From NCBI RefSeq assembly GCF_018691265.1, contig NW_024881283.1, positions 4,065,731 through 4,129,730 on the forward strand: a stretch of DNA of 64,000 nucleotides, given 5' to 3'. The notes under the pieces were generated by a model, which worked only from the letters and a program-made list of their open reading frames with translations, did no database searches and was not told the DNA's origin. Origin of the DNA: Tyto alba. Its lineage: Eukaryota > Chordata > Aves > Strigiformes > Tytonidae. Position numbers and translations under genes: made by a program. Positions 1-10,779 of the stretch are shown here, in pieces. Each line of letters opens with the position of its first letter. Position 1 is the stretch's first letter.

Positions 1-720
1 TACCAAGATTTCTGGTGGCTCCCGTGGGTGCTGGCAGCTCTCCAGCTGTTTGGCCACCTGTGGCAGCTGCTGCTTTCTTCAGATGCTGCTGCTATTGCTT
101 TTAAATTGATGATGCAATTGGGCCTTATTTAAAGCAACAGCTCTTTCCCTTCCAATTCTGCTCCGTGATGGATATTGGCTCTACTTCTCTCCCTCTCTTT
201 CTCTACCTCTTCATCCGGACTCTGAAATGCCCAGGGATGCATGTGGAATGACTTTCTACCCATTGTCAAGCACTTACAGTATCCCATAAATAATCTAATA
301 CTTGTTTGGTCTAAATGTAATTAAGATCCTTACTCCATGCTTGGCGACACTGACCGGCCATAGCGCCAGTGATTTATTGTGTTGTATTGTTTAGGGCTTT
401 AATTGCATGCTGTAGTTTGGCACTCCACTGACAGCTTCTCCCAGGAATGATATGTTTACGCTGCAGAGGAGTTTGGGGTGATAACTGTATAAAGCAGTTT
501 AATAACGAAGAACACACTTCTAATACAGAAACCTGTTGAAGGTGTTGCTTTAGAAGGCTTATTCTGAGAGCAGGGTAGGAAGTTCCCCAGAGAAAATCAG
601 CTCCTTTTCATGTACAGAATATTTGCAAGCTGCTTGCGATTGTAGTGATTGTTACAGAAAATTATGTGAGAGTTATATTTTCCTTCAAATAATTTAACTC
701 TGTGGATCCTGTGGGTATTT
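1..720. promoter_or_regulatory. AT-rich island, candidate conserved non-coding element
   Basis: No gene is visible. The block is AT-richer than the following kilobases and holds several homeodomain-type cores, including TAATTA at 318-323, TAATCTAATA near 292-301 and TTTAATTGCATGC near 398-410. This texture (unique sequence, no repeat signature, TAAT cores near CAAT and GATA-like words) is typical of vertebrate developmental enhancers. That is inference from composition; only an alignment to other birds or to mammals would show conservation. Confidence 0.3.
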
Positions 721-3570
721 AGTGCGGGCTCTTTGAGCTGTGTTGGCCACATGGTAATCAGTCATGTTAAATCACATGGTTCTGCTGCCAGGGTTGGATT
801 GGAGAATGCACTGGTACTTACTGTGAATATTCATGAAGGCGAATTAGAAATTCAGTCCTCCTGGGCATGTGTGTATGCAACTTTGGTATTGCTTTTGTGC
901 CAGGAAACCAGTGTGGCACAAATGTTCAGGAGGTGTGCACAGAAACCCACCCAAGGTGGAGCCCCAACACCTGCAGTTTTCTACTCGCTGCAATGATGCC
1001 GTGCAGTCTCTGGCCAGCTCTCCGCCTGCTGAGGCTCCTTGCTCTTTGCTCAGAGCTGTAGCATCAATGCACATGCCTCCCCACATTGCCATCCACATGC
1101 AGGCAATTCAATTTGCCCGTTTTCAGCAGCACAAGGTATTACAGAGCTCAGCTGGGGAAAGCCTGGGGTGTCCTCAGCCTTGCAGCTTTCCTCCACCCTC
1201 TCTTACATCCTCAGTGCCTCCTCCCATTAACATTGCTCTCTGTTATCAACACACACTGCTTCCAAATTAGGGCAGATGCTGTCCTGCCTCTCTGCTGGGC
1301 TGTTCTCATCTCTGCGTGGCACTGCTTCCATGGGGCTGGTGAAAAGCAAACCAGCTTCTCCCAGTCTTTCCAGATAAGCAGGATTAAAACCCTTGCTTAT
1401 TCCTTCTCCACCTGAGCAAGGGCAGGAGGGACAGAAGGGGGGGTCCTTATCTTTTTCTTATCTCCGGTGCAGCTGCTTGTCTATGGTTGTGGAGGAGAGA
1501 TGCCCCCAGACCCTGTTCACGGAGACACGTGTCTCTTCTAGTGCCTGACAATGACCTTCCCTTGTATTAACAGGGGCCTCGTTCCTAACACTGTTTTCTT
1601 TTTAACTGTTGCTGAGGCCTCTAGGGAAAACCTTCAGATACCTGATTGCAACAGATATCAAGGGAAAAACACAGCATCCCTGATCTCTTTTCCTCACATA
1701 TATGCAAACAGATATGCTTTAAACCATCTGAAAACCAAAACACATACTGCTCTTGCAGCAATGCCCCCTTCTCTCTCTTACAGGTAAATATCCATGATTC
1801 CTTGTGATTTCAAGCTGGGCACGGAGGGACCGGTTGGTCCAGGGGTTTCTCCAGGGTTTCTCCAGCCTTTTGTCTCCTTCTCTCAGCTGGACCATCTCAC
1901 AGCTAGCACTCTCAGCCAGCTGGACAGGGCATTGTATGGGCTGCAGCAGCCATATCCTTAGCTACCCATGTCTGGTGTCAGAGCCCTCTCAGGCTGGGAA
2001 AGTGTCTCTGGAAAAGTTCTCAAAGGTTCAGGGCATTGCTGTTGTGCAATCAGAAAACAAAACTCGTGTCCATTAATGTGTGAGGCAGAGCTGCCAGGTC
2101 TGGATGCAGCAGCGTGGGTTGTCCCATCGTGGTTAGAGATGCTGCTGCACACATCCTCACCGGTCCTCCTGGGTCACTCCTAGGGCTGCCTCTTCACACC
2201 CTCCTGTTGGATACATCCGACTAATTGCTTTCCAACTGAAATCAAAGCAGGGCTGAGAGAAAGGCTTTCCTTCCCTTGCCAACCTCCTAGTCTTGGCCTG
2301 GTCCCCTACCCTAATTGAATTGAGCTAAAGTAAGGTTATTTGGCACCTGCAGAGCTGTTGCCAGTTACAGTTACCCCAATTCAGGATGTCAATTACAGAG
2401 CACCCTGAATTATCACCACATTTGTACCTGTGCCAAAAGTATCAAGCATGCTGTGCAGAGACTTGCACGGTCTTTTTGAGTAAGTGTTATGATCCCCTTC
2501 ATAAAGTATGCTCAGATTTACTGATGGAAAGTGCTGTGCAAGAGCTAGAATAGTGACTATATTAGATAGCGAGATATAGAGAAGTGCAGGCACGGAGCCC
2601 AGCAAGGGGAATGGTGTTCCAGTCCCCCTGGATGGCTCAGCCACCGACACGAGGGTATCTCAGCCAGAGGTCGGCAATGCTGTGCCCGGGAGGTGCGGGG
2701 GTGTCGGGGCTGGGCAGTGTCCTGGCGCTGGGCTGCTTGGAAGCAGCAGCTTGTTAAAGGAGACGGCCTGTCATCTCTCCAGCCTTGAGAATGACAAATT
2801 CACAGCTGCAGTTTGCAATGAGTTCATTAGCTCACAGGCCAGATCAAAGTGCCGAAACCTGGCATCGGCCCCCTCTGAGGAGGGGTGAATATCCACCCAA
2901 ACGCTGTGGTGTGGGGCCATGCCCAGACCTCCATAGTGTATAGCTGCCCCATCCTGTTCCATCATCCACTACACGGTGCAAAGGGATGGAGAAGGTCAAT
3001 CACGGTGAAGGAGGTGGAAAATGCACCCTGGAGCCTGAATAGACTGTGAGGTCCACAAAGACCAGCAGCTCTCCCTCCCTCCCACATGCACATGGGGTGT
3101 CTGAGCCTTGCATCGAGCTGGAGCAAGGAAAAACTCAGGGATCTGGGATGTCTCATCACCCATTTGCTTCTCCTCTTTGCTGCCTTTCATTTTTCACACC
3201 TCCAGCCTCGGCTAAGAGCACAGAACAGCGTGCCTGGCACTGTGCGAGGGCAGGCAGGAGATGCCAGAGCTGGTGCTATGCACCCTAAAGCAGTGGAGCA
3301 GAGATGAGACCCCAGAAATGCTGGAGCAGGCAGCTTTGGGGACAGCTTTGGACTTGATTCAATAGCATCCCCAGGATCTCCATGGTCCCTGGTCTGTGCG
3401 CTGCAGGGATAACTGGCTGGGAAACACAGGGAGGGAAGAGTCTGAGAGAAAAGTCAGGCTGGAGTACAGACCCCATTGAGGTTGTGACACCACATCCATC
3501 ACATCCCCTACCCCAGGGTCAGGAGGGCTCTGATTTTGCTTTCAGATGGCTTTTAGAAACCACATTTTGA
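721..3570. other. Unique sequence, no gene recognised
   Basis: Mixed-composition sequence with only short open frames (under about 135 codons) on both strands, none resembling a known protein. It holds a small tandem duplication at 1839-1861 (two copies of an 11-12 base unit, ccagggtttct). An AT-richer stretch at about 2290-2560 could be regulatory. No tRNA, LINE or LTR signature was seen. Confidence 0.5.
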
Positions 3571-3573
3571 CCC

Positions 3574-3710
3574 TTTGATGAACACATGTGTGTTTGCACA
3601 CGTATACCTTCACATGCATAGACATTTATTATGCACATATGTGTTCACACGGGCAGACACCCTTGTACACCCCCACATTCACATCTGTGACAGATGTCCC
3701 TGATGCCAAG
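3574..3710. repeat. Degenerate CA/TG-rich alternating purine-pyrimidine stretch
   Basis: The stretch is dominated by ACACATGTG, TGCACAC, CACATATGTG and similar words, so purines and pyrimidines alternate for long runs. It looks like a decayed dinucleotide repeat and could adopt left-handed or cruciform structure, because several words are self-complementary. No clean repeat unit survives. No function is claimed. Confidence 0.4.
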
Positions 3711-3879
3711 GAACTGAGTGAGAAGGGACTTCACAGCCCTGAGCACCACACCAGCCACCCAAATTCTCCTGCCTTCACACCTGGGCTCCGTCTCTCCTCT
3801 CTCCCTCCCTATCACACACATTAAGGGATTACACTGTGATCTTTTCAATCTCTCTGTCAATACATTTCTTTTTTTGCCA

Positions 3880-4100
3880 GCCGATTTTTTCCCAGCTCGA
3901 GCTCTTTCACTTCATTAATGCGCCCAGAAGGGAAGAGCAGCTGCCTGCATTGTCTGTCTATGAAAATTTCTTGCGCTGCTGGATTTGTAAAACAACTGAT
4001 TAAAGACAATGCAATTAATTATTCCTTGATGAAATAGTGGAAATTATCCTGAAAAATGAAGAAATTTAGCAGTGGAACATTAAATCCCCATAATTATGTC
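3880..4100. promoter_or_regulatory. AT-rich island, candidate enhancer-like element
   Basis: A sharp AT-rich island between two GC-richer stretches. It contains TCATTAATGC near 3913, GATTAAAGACAATGC near 3998, CAATTAATTATT near 4012-4023 and CATAATTATG near 4090. Clustered TAAT/ATTA cores in unique sequence, with no repeat signature, are what conserved vertebrate enhancers tend to look like. Conservation was not tested. Confidence 0.35.
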
Positions 4101-5070
4101 ATTTCTACAAAGGGGGCAGGGAGGTGAAGTACAAAAATAAAATCCAGCCGCAGTCTTTGTGCTGGCGTCTTGCCGGGTGCTGTGGGATGTGGTGCCCTCT
4201 GGCCACTCCTGCCTGGGATATCTGCCGTGCAGGATACCCCCAGCACCCCGCAGAGACCCCCAGCACAGGCAAAAAGCACGAGCTGAGAGGGGCTGGTCCC
4301 AGTAGAGCCCTTGCATGCCAGGCCAGGCCATCTGCCGTGCTCTGGGCTGGGTGTGAGCATCCAGCTGTGCTTACAGCATCCTCTGTCACGCAGAACCCAG
4401 GGTGGGGTTGGGGGAAGTGCCCACACCCTGGCACTGCCACCACCCCTGCTGGGATGGCCCTGGAAACTCTGAGATCCCTTGGAGAGGAAGCCGTGGCCCA
4501 TCCTTCCTCATCCTCACCCCTGCTTCTCACAGAAGGGACGAGGCTTTCAGCTCCAGCTCCTCCCTGGCCCCCAACACCCAAGTCCTGCCCTGATGTTGTG
4601 GGCAGCACCACATGCAACCACGGGAGAACCCGATGGGCTCCCAGGACGTGCCCCATGCCACTTGGCCCATGGTACCCCATGCACCAGCTCTACTTCAGCC
4701 CCTGGGATGTCTCCCCAGATCAGGCTCCTGGAGACGTCCCCTCCATGCCTCCCCAGCACCATCACCACCCACCCACCTCCTCTGCCTCACCTCCTCCTTG
4801 GGCTGGGTCTTGCCTCTCATCACTACACAGGCCGTCCCCTTTCTCACCACCAGTTCCTGGCTCATCTTTCTCTCCTTAAACTTTAGATCCTCCCGCCTCC
4901 AGCCCTCTCTGCTCTCCCTGGCTGCCCCTCCCCATGCTGTCCCACACTGTCTCTTGCTGTCCACATTCCTGCCAGACCCATGGCCCTGGGAGGAGACCTG
5001 TCCTCGGGCACCTCTCAGTGTGCCCCTGCTCTACCATCACTTCCCCTCTGCACCCTGTCTCATGCAAATG
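4101..5070. other. GC-rich unique sequence, no gene recognised
   Basis: C- and G-rich sequence in which several frames on both strands stay open for 130-250 codons. The predicted peptides are Pro/Ser/Thr-rich with no family resemblance, and they overlap in mutually exclusive frames, as expected where stop codons are rare. An octamer word ATGCAAAT (5062-5069), a POU-factor type site, directly abuts the tandem array that follows. Confidence 0.45.
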
Positions 5071-5073
5071 TGG

Positions 5074-5574
5074 GTGCCTGTGCCTGTGCCTGTGCCTGTG
5101 CCCATGCCTGTGTGTGTGCCTGTGCCCATGCCTCTGCGTGTGCCCGTGCCTCTGTGTGTGCCCGTGCCCGTGGCTGTGCCTCTGTGTGTGCCTCTGTGTG
5201 TGCCCGTGCCCGTGCGTGTGCCCGTGCCTGTGTATGTACCCATGCCCGTGCATGTGCCCGTGCCTGTGTATGTGCCCATTCCCGTTCCTGTGTCTGTGCC
5301 TGTGTGTGTGACTGTGCGTGTGCCTGTGCCCGTGTGTGTGCCTGTGTCTGTGTGTGTGCCTGTGCCTGTGTGTGTGACTGTGTGTGTCCATGCCTGTGTC
5401 TGTGTCCATGCCCATGCCCATGCCTCTGTGTGTGCCCGTGCCCGTGCGTGTGCCTGTGCCTGTGTGTGTGCCTCTGTGTGTGCCCATGCCTGTGTCTGTG
5501 TCCATGCCTGTGCCCGTGCCTGTGCGTGTGCCCGTGCCCGTGCCTGTGCCCGTGTATGTGCCCGTGCCTGTGCG
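5074..5574. repeat. Hexanucleotide tandem array (GTGCCY)n, about 0.5 kb
   Basis: About 500 bases of near-perfect 6-base periodicity, with units GTGCCT, GTGCCC, GTGTGT, GTGTCT, GTGCGT, GTATGT and CATGCC. Variant units recur in blocks: a 25-base block at 5388-5412 returns at 5484-5508, 96 bases later, so there is a higher-order layer produced by duplication of several units together. The array lacks stop codons in most frames on both strands, so long artefactual open frames run through it, encoding alternating dipeptides such as Val-Pro, Cys-Ala, Cys-Leu, His-Arg, Thr-Gly and Ala-Gln. It is best described as a minisatellite-like array, probably length-variable between individuals. Confidence 0.92.
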
Positions 5575-5699
5575 CTGTCAGAGCAGGGAGAATCCCTGCC
5601 ACGGGAGGAGGGGTGTAGCGCTGAATCACAGCCCCAGCGCGGGGAGTGTGGGAGGCAGGGGGAGCGCGTTGCATGGGGAGAGGATATGCCTCCTCCGCA

Positions 5700-5900
5700 C
5701 TCGCAGCTGGGGACTGTTGATTTTATTTATTTATTCTATTCTGAGATTTATCAAACGTGGGACTGGAGCCTTCCCGAGCCTGGTGTGTGTGGAACGAATC
5801 CAGGCCCCACATACCACCTGCCGAAATGTAATTACCAGATGCGTTAAATGAATAAATCTTCCGGGCACCGTTTTCTGTTAGCGCTGTTAAACCCAAGGGG
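5700..5900. promoter_or_regulatory. AT-rich island downstream of the hexamer array
   Basis: An abrupt change to AT-rich unique sequence. It starts with ATTTTATTTATTTATTC near 5721 and contains TGTAATTACC near 5827 and AAATGAATAAATC near 5847. It could be a short regulatory element. The AATAAA word is not enough to call a polyadenylation site, since no transcript end is otherwise supported. Confidence 0.25.
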
Positions 5901-6780
5901 AAAGCCTCCGACTCTGCTCCGAGCTGCATGTGCTACCTCCATCACTCTGAGCCCCCTGCATACCCCAGACACGGGGTCTGGGGTCTGGACAGGTCTGCGC
6001 CGAGCTCCCCCAGGGTCTCACCTCTGGGTCATCACCATCAGGTTGCCTGGGACCAGCTTGACGTCCCTCAGTCCTTCTCGGCACGAGGGGTGGACCAGCA
6101 ATGGAGACCCTGCCCGCAGTATGGATGCTGTAGCTCTAGGAGAGGTAAAGAGAATGCATTTCATGGTTTATGGTAGTTGCAGAGTGCTGCAGGGGGTTGA
6201 GAAGGGACAGGGTCCCTGCAGGATGACAAGCAGAAGGCAAGCAAGGGGTGACCAGAGGGATCCTCCATTCAAAGCTCTGGTGAGCCAATAACAGTGCTGG
6301 GCCCAGGGAGTGGGAGAGGGTCTGCACTTCAGCTTTGGAGATCAGACACCCTCATCACAGACCCGACATCAGGAATGGGTCCTGGGTGGGGGATCCCTGC
6401 AGGGTGGCTTATGCTTCCTTCGTTAGGAAAAGCACCTAAGCAGGATGTTTGTGTTCTTTTGGGAGAGGACGCTCTCATTCTCCCCTTCATTTTTATTTCA
6501 TCCCTTATACCTCTCCACTGAGTTCCTCTTGGTAGGGTGGCTGAAGTTTGCAGGTGCAGTGCTCACAGGAAAAGCCTGGCTTGAAGTGACTGGCATGAAG
6601 ACCGTTTTGGAGACTAAACTCTATTTTGTGAGTGCTGCTTCTGCAGACTTCAGCCAGCCCCACGAAGAGGATCCCAGTGGAGAGGTATACGGGATTCCTG
6701 CTTGCTCATCCTTCAAGGTGGTTCTTGGGCAGGCTTTGCTTTCTGTTTATTGATGCATTTCAGGAAGGTCCGCTCTTTCT
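5901..6780. other. Unique sequence, one orphan open frame
   Basis: No recognised gene. One + strand frame at 6445-6753 (102 codons) starts hydrophobic (Phe/Leu/Ser-rich) and becomes more soluble toward the end. It has no family resemblance and no clear splice or Kozak context, so it is probably chance. Confidence 0.4.
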
Positions 6781-6882
6781 GTGAGCATCAACTGCCCTCC
6801 TTTTAGAGATTTTATCTAGAAACAAAGCATGAAAAGTTCAACTAATAATGTGGTGGTTAATATTTTTCTAATTCCAGGTTTG

Positions 6883-6903
6883 TTTTTTTTTTTAAAAAAA
6901 AAA
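6883..6903. repeat. Oligo(T)11-oligo(A)10 palindromic junction
   Basis: Eleven T run directly into ten A. The result is self-complementary and could extrude as a hairpin. Such rigid tracts disfavour nucleosomes. Confidence 0.9.
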
Positions 6904-7865
6904 GCACTGATGGAAATGTAGGCTTAAGGAGCCTGGGTGCTGAGGACAGCTTGTAAAAATTGTTTTGCACCCATTTTCTGACCATTTCTACTAATCACAT
7001 ACCATGAAATGAACAGTTTGCAAACACCCCATGGGCTGAAATTTGTTTGCATAAACTATTCAGTGAACACTTGCAGATAACAAATTCATTTGCAGAAATC
7101 AGGATCAGCTTCTCAGCAACTCGCAAATGGGAAATAAAAAAAAAACCACCTTCAATGAATTGTACACAAGGAGCTTCTTCCTTTAGGACCACAATTGTCT
7201 TCTCGGCGATGCAGATGTTTTTGGTGGTGGTGCAGAAGGGCTGCGTCACTTTCTGATGCAGTCAGAAAGAACCAGAATCATTTGTGGTGAATGGTTTGTG
7301 GTGATTTTATTTAAAAAATATGCCATGGGTTGTGTCAGAGGGTTCCCAAGGAAGTGGCTAGGGATATCAGAGTTCTAGATTCTAGCTGGGACCTCAGGAG
7401 AGACACTGAGCTCCCAGGGAGTCTGTACACAGTACTAAGTGGGATTAGGTTGTAAACGAGACCTTTGCAACACAATTCTCTTTTGGTTTTTACATAGAGC
7501 AGAATTATTGAAAATTTTACTTTTTTTTTTGGTGCTGACAGCTGGTAAACCCAACCATGGGTCCTGCTGAATGGGACCCTCTTTTTTGCTGCCTCTGCAG
7601 GGCACCCATGTTAGGAACAGAAAAGTCAGCGGAGATACTTGGTGCAGATGGGGTGAGCAGAGCTTCAAAGGTCCCTCCCCACCCGGGGAAAGCTGTGTTG
7701 GGTGGTGCTGGCATCTCTGTGCCTGTGGTTTCCTTGTGCGGACCTGTTCTGTGGTTTCTATTATTTAAGAGTGAAAAATGCAATTGGACTAGCAGAGTGT
7801 GCAGCTATCCCAAAGCAGACAAATTGAGTACATATAAAAGTCAAGTTTCCAATCATCGTTTCTCC

Positions 7866-7892
7866 TTTTTTTTTTTTAAAAAAAAAAAAAAA
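7866..7892. repeat. Oligo(T)12-oligo(A)15 palindromic junction
   Basis: Twelve T run directly into fifteen A, the second such junction within 1 kb of the tract at 6883-6903. It is fully self-complementary over 24 bases. Confidence 0.92.
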
Positions 7893-7960
7893 GCTATTTT
7901 TCCCTTCCAAAGAAGAAAATTTGATTTCAAACACTTTTTCACATTTTAAATGCTGTTTGA

Positions 7961-8582
7961 TTCTTCTTGCTTACCCTCCAATACCAAGAGGAATGTGCTG
8001 ATACCCAGACTACCATAACTCTAAAGGGGTGCAGAAAATGACCCACCCCAGCTATTGGGTACTGCCTCCCCTGTGGCACCCGTGCCACTGGCGACGTGCT
8101 CTGCTTCCTGCTGCCTGGCCTGGGGGCATCAGGAAGGGTTGTGTCCTCTGCCGTGGTGGATGCTCCTCTGCAGGGACTGGAGCAGAGCTGTCTCTGCTTG
8201 GCTTGGTCCATCCCGGGTCGTGGAATGGCAAGCGGTGCTGGGGCCAAGCTGCAGCAGATCCCCAGGCTCCAGGGTGGGCAATGGCAGTGAAGGACCAACA
8301 GATGCTGATGGGGCTGAAACCAGCCCACACACCCTGAGCATCAGGCCCTCCTTTCTCCTCCTCTGCCTGCCCCTGTCCCGGCTAGCAGGACCCCAGCCAC
8401 TTGCAGGGAGCCCACCCCCCTCCGTCACAGCGGCTCAGACTTTCCAGGAAGGAACTGAGCTCCAGGAATTAAAAGCTTTGCAGTGAGATGTGACAAAAAG
8501 GAAGAAAATGCTTTCAAAAGCGCCTCCTTCATCTCTCCCAGCACTTCACCTTTCCGTCGGCTTCAGTTATTTCACAGCCTCT
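7961..8582. other. GC-richer unique sequence, no gene recognised
   Basis: Several overlapping open frames of 90-143 codons occur on both strands, with no recognisable protein. Nothing else was seen. Confidence 0.45.
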
Positions 8583-8614
8583 GGAAAAGAAGAAGAAGAA
8601 GGAAAAAAAAAAAA
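8583..8614 (+). repeat. 32-base polypurine tract (GAA/A-rich)
   Basis: An uninterrupted purine run made of GAA units followed by twelve A. Mirror-like GAA tracts can form triplex (H-DNA) structures. It sits just upstream of the CpG-rich segment. Confidence 0.85.
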
Positions 8615-8699
8615 CGGTTAGGAACTTGCTGAATAAATCATATCCATTCCCTCCCCCACCTCCCTCCTTTCTTTTGTGCAAATCAAAGGCTGGGAGCTG

Positions 8700-9640
8700 C
8701 CAGGAGCTGACAACGGTGCCCCCAGCCCCCACCTCGCCGTTCCTCATGGCCCCCGTCCTCGGGAACTTTGGGGGAATACGCGGCGGTTTCAGAGGCAATC
8801 AAACTCTGACAGCCCAGCCGGAGGGACGGCGGGGGGAAGCGGGGAGAGGGGAGCGGGAGCGCTTTGCTGCTGTCGCTCCTGCAGGCGCTTGCTGGCTGCT
8901 CCCCGTGGGTCTTGTAGTTTGGAAACAAGGTACCGAACATGTGGGGAAGGCTGATAATCTCCAAAGTGTCTGTGATTAAGTGAAACCAGCAAATTGAGAT
9001 GCTTAGACAATTAGTAATCTTGGCGTGAAAAAAACTGGAAGAATCAAAGAGGAACGGAGGGTTTGGGGTTTATTTTTATTTGGTTTTATATATCTTATTT
9101 TATCCCTCCCTTCCCCCCCCCATCCTTCTAATTTCCTAAGCTTGTTCCAGTTAGATTTGAAGCAAGAGCGAGGCGGGAGTACTCCCTGCCCCCAGGCACT
9201 CCTGCCCACTGCCCGTCTCCCGTGCAAGAGTGGGGGGACAGGCGCTGCCGCCTCGCTGCTGCTGGCGCGGAGGGAGGTGACCCCGGGGCCGCTGGTACCG
9301 TCTGAGCAGGCTGCCAGCCCCACTCCCATTGCTGCCATGCTGCTGCCTTCCCCGCCGTGGGGCAGGGGAGGTGGCAGCGTGCCCATGGCAAACGGCTCCT
9401 GGACCAGTGGGATGGGCAAAGCCGACCGTGCCGCAGAGCCCGGGCTGCACATCCCTTCCAGCAGCTCTTGCGGGGGTGCAGCTGGTGCCCGGGACAGTAA
9501 GGAAGCTAATCCCAAACGTGAGCCCAGACCCAGAGTGGCAGCTGCCCAATGCCCGTGCCAGGTCCTGTCCCTGCACCGCCGTGTGCCCGGTGCCCTCATC
9601 TGCTCCGCAACACCCGGCTGCCAGGTTAGGGTGCAGCTGG
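8700..9640. promoter_or_regulatory. CpG-rich segment, possible promoter island
   Basis: CpG dinucleotides are much denser here than in most of the window: by eye about 15 in 8725-8900 and roughly 35 in 9160-9610. The two dense parts are separated by a short AT-rich and pyrimidine-rich stretch (9060-9130). Avian CpG islands usually mark promoters or first exons. Two long open frames overlap on opposite strands, + 9025-9654 (209 codons) and - 9003-9659 (218 codons). Neither resembles a known protein, and both are likely by-products of high GC. The segment could mark an unannotated transcript start, for example a long non-coding RNA, or be an orphan island. Confidence 0.4.
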
Positions 9641-10105
9641 GGGTACCCCTGTAGAGCACCCAGCCGGCTCAGGGCACCTGGCAGCCCAGCCTGACATCAG
9701 CCCAAGCGCAGCCAGGAGCGCGGCAAGGGCATCTTGCAGGAGTCCCCTGTGGTATGTGTCCTCATATCGTCCCTCTGCCCCTGCACCCTCCAAAAGCCAA
9801 AGCTGACGCCTGTGCCCGTGGCTCTGCCTCACCCAGGTGCCATTGGTGTCCCAGGTGTAAGTCCAAGCAGCTGAGCACGCTGTGTCCCTGTGATGAGTTC
9901 CCCAGCCTTGGCCAGCCTGCACCCTTGAAAGGCTCAGAAGCAGCATCATTCCAGACTTGGAGGATGCAAACCACTGTACCCTACTTAGTGTGCAACCAAC
10001 TTAGTCTGCAGACAATGAACATTAGGGCTGTGAGTGCCATTGGACCCACCTGATGTAGTGACCCACAGGTGATTCTCTATGGAGAGGAGATGGTGGGTCC
10101 CGTGA
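9641..10105. other. Unique sequence between CpG-rich segment and CR1 tail
   Basis: Moderate-GC sequence with no recognisable gene or repeat. It ends at the CR1 tail. Confidence 0.45.
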
Positions 10106-10200
10106 CTGGGACTAGTGGAAGGTGTCCCTGCCCATGGCAGGGGGGTTGGAACTAGATGATCTGTAAGGCCCCTTCCAACACAAGCAGTGCTATAATTGAA
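10106..10200 (+). mobile_element. CR1 LINE 3' end, 5'-truncated
   Basis: The sequence matches the well-known 3' untranslated end of avian CR1 non-LTR retrotransposons: a CTAGTGGAAGGTGTCCCTG phrase, then CCATGGCAGGGGGGTTGG, AACTAGATGATCTGTAAGG and CCCCTTCCAACAC. Only about 95 bases remain, as is usual for CR1 copies truncated by incomplete reverse transcription. The normal terminal octamer repeats (ATTCTATG type) are reduced to a degenerate GCTATAATTG, so the copy is not young. It carries no coding sequence. It is the main basis for calling the window avian. Confidence 0.9.
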
Positions 10201-10779
10201 GTACAAAACTTCAGGGCACTCCTGTGCAAGGACTCAGCCCTGCACTGCCCTGTGTGGTTGGACTTCCCTGCTCTCAAGCCTCTTCCCTCCCAGCTCCTGC
10301 AGCCCAGAAGTGCGGTATTAAAACCCGGGGGGTTGTGCCAACACCTGCTTTCAGGTTTCATGCTGCTTGCCCTCCCCAGATAAAGCTTGGAAGAAGCTCT
10401 GTGTTTTCAAGACTCTCCTAAAACTGGAGCTACCCTGGATTCCCAGGCTACCCATAGGACCTGCCACTGCTCACATCCACCAACCCTACCCAAAACCTCA
10501 AGTGAATGGACAATATCCCGTCACTCCAAGGATGAGGAGCTGATCTGGGAGCTTCTTCCCCCAAACCAAAGCATCTAATGGGGACCTCTGTGTTCACCCC
10601 AATCTCCTAATGCTAGAGCCATTGAAATGCAGAGGTCTTGAGCATGCAGAGGTGCCTGATTGGCACCTACAACCATGTTCCTGCCTGCTCAAGGAAGCTC
10701 TCTGCTTGCAGCAAATGTACTGAGAGCTGGACACCCTCTTCATTCTCACACACCCCTATTTACCTGACATTGTTTTTGC
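10201..10779. other. Unique sequence, no gene recognised
   Basis: Short open frames only. Nothing else could be supported. Confidence 0.45.

Larger units (their letters stand above)
6781..7960. other. AT-rich block with two oligo(T)-oligo(A) junctions
   Basis: AT-rich unique sequence without a gene. It contains two similar T-to-A switch tracts, described separately, plus T-rich and ATTTAAAAAAT-like words near 7307-7320. The composition suits a matrix-attachment or nucleosome-poor stretch, but that is inference. Confidence 0.4.

Noticed and set aside
4124..4879. 251-codon + strand frame
   Set aside because: GC-rich sequence with other frames equally open; Pro/Ser/His-rich composition without domains.
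4612..5847. 411-codon + strand open frame, the longest in the window
   Set aside because: About 500 bases of it is the GTGCCY hexamer array, which has no stops in most frames. The rest is Pro/Ser-rich with no family resemblance.
9003..9659. 218-codon - strand and 209-codon + strand frames over the same DNA
   Set aside because: Mutually antisense frames in CpG-rich DNA, neither resembling a known protein. Kept only as a comment on the CpG-rich segment.
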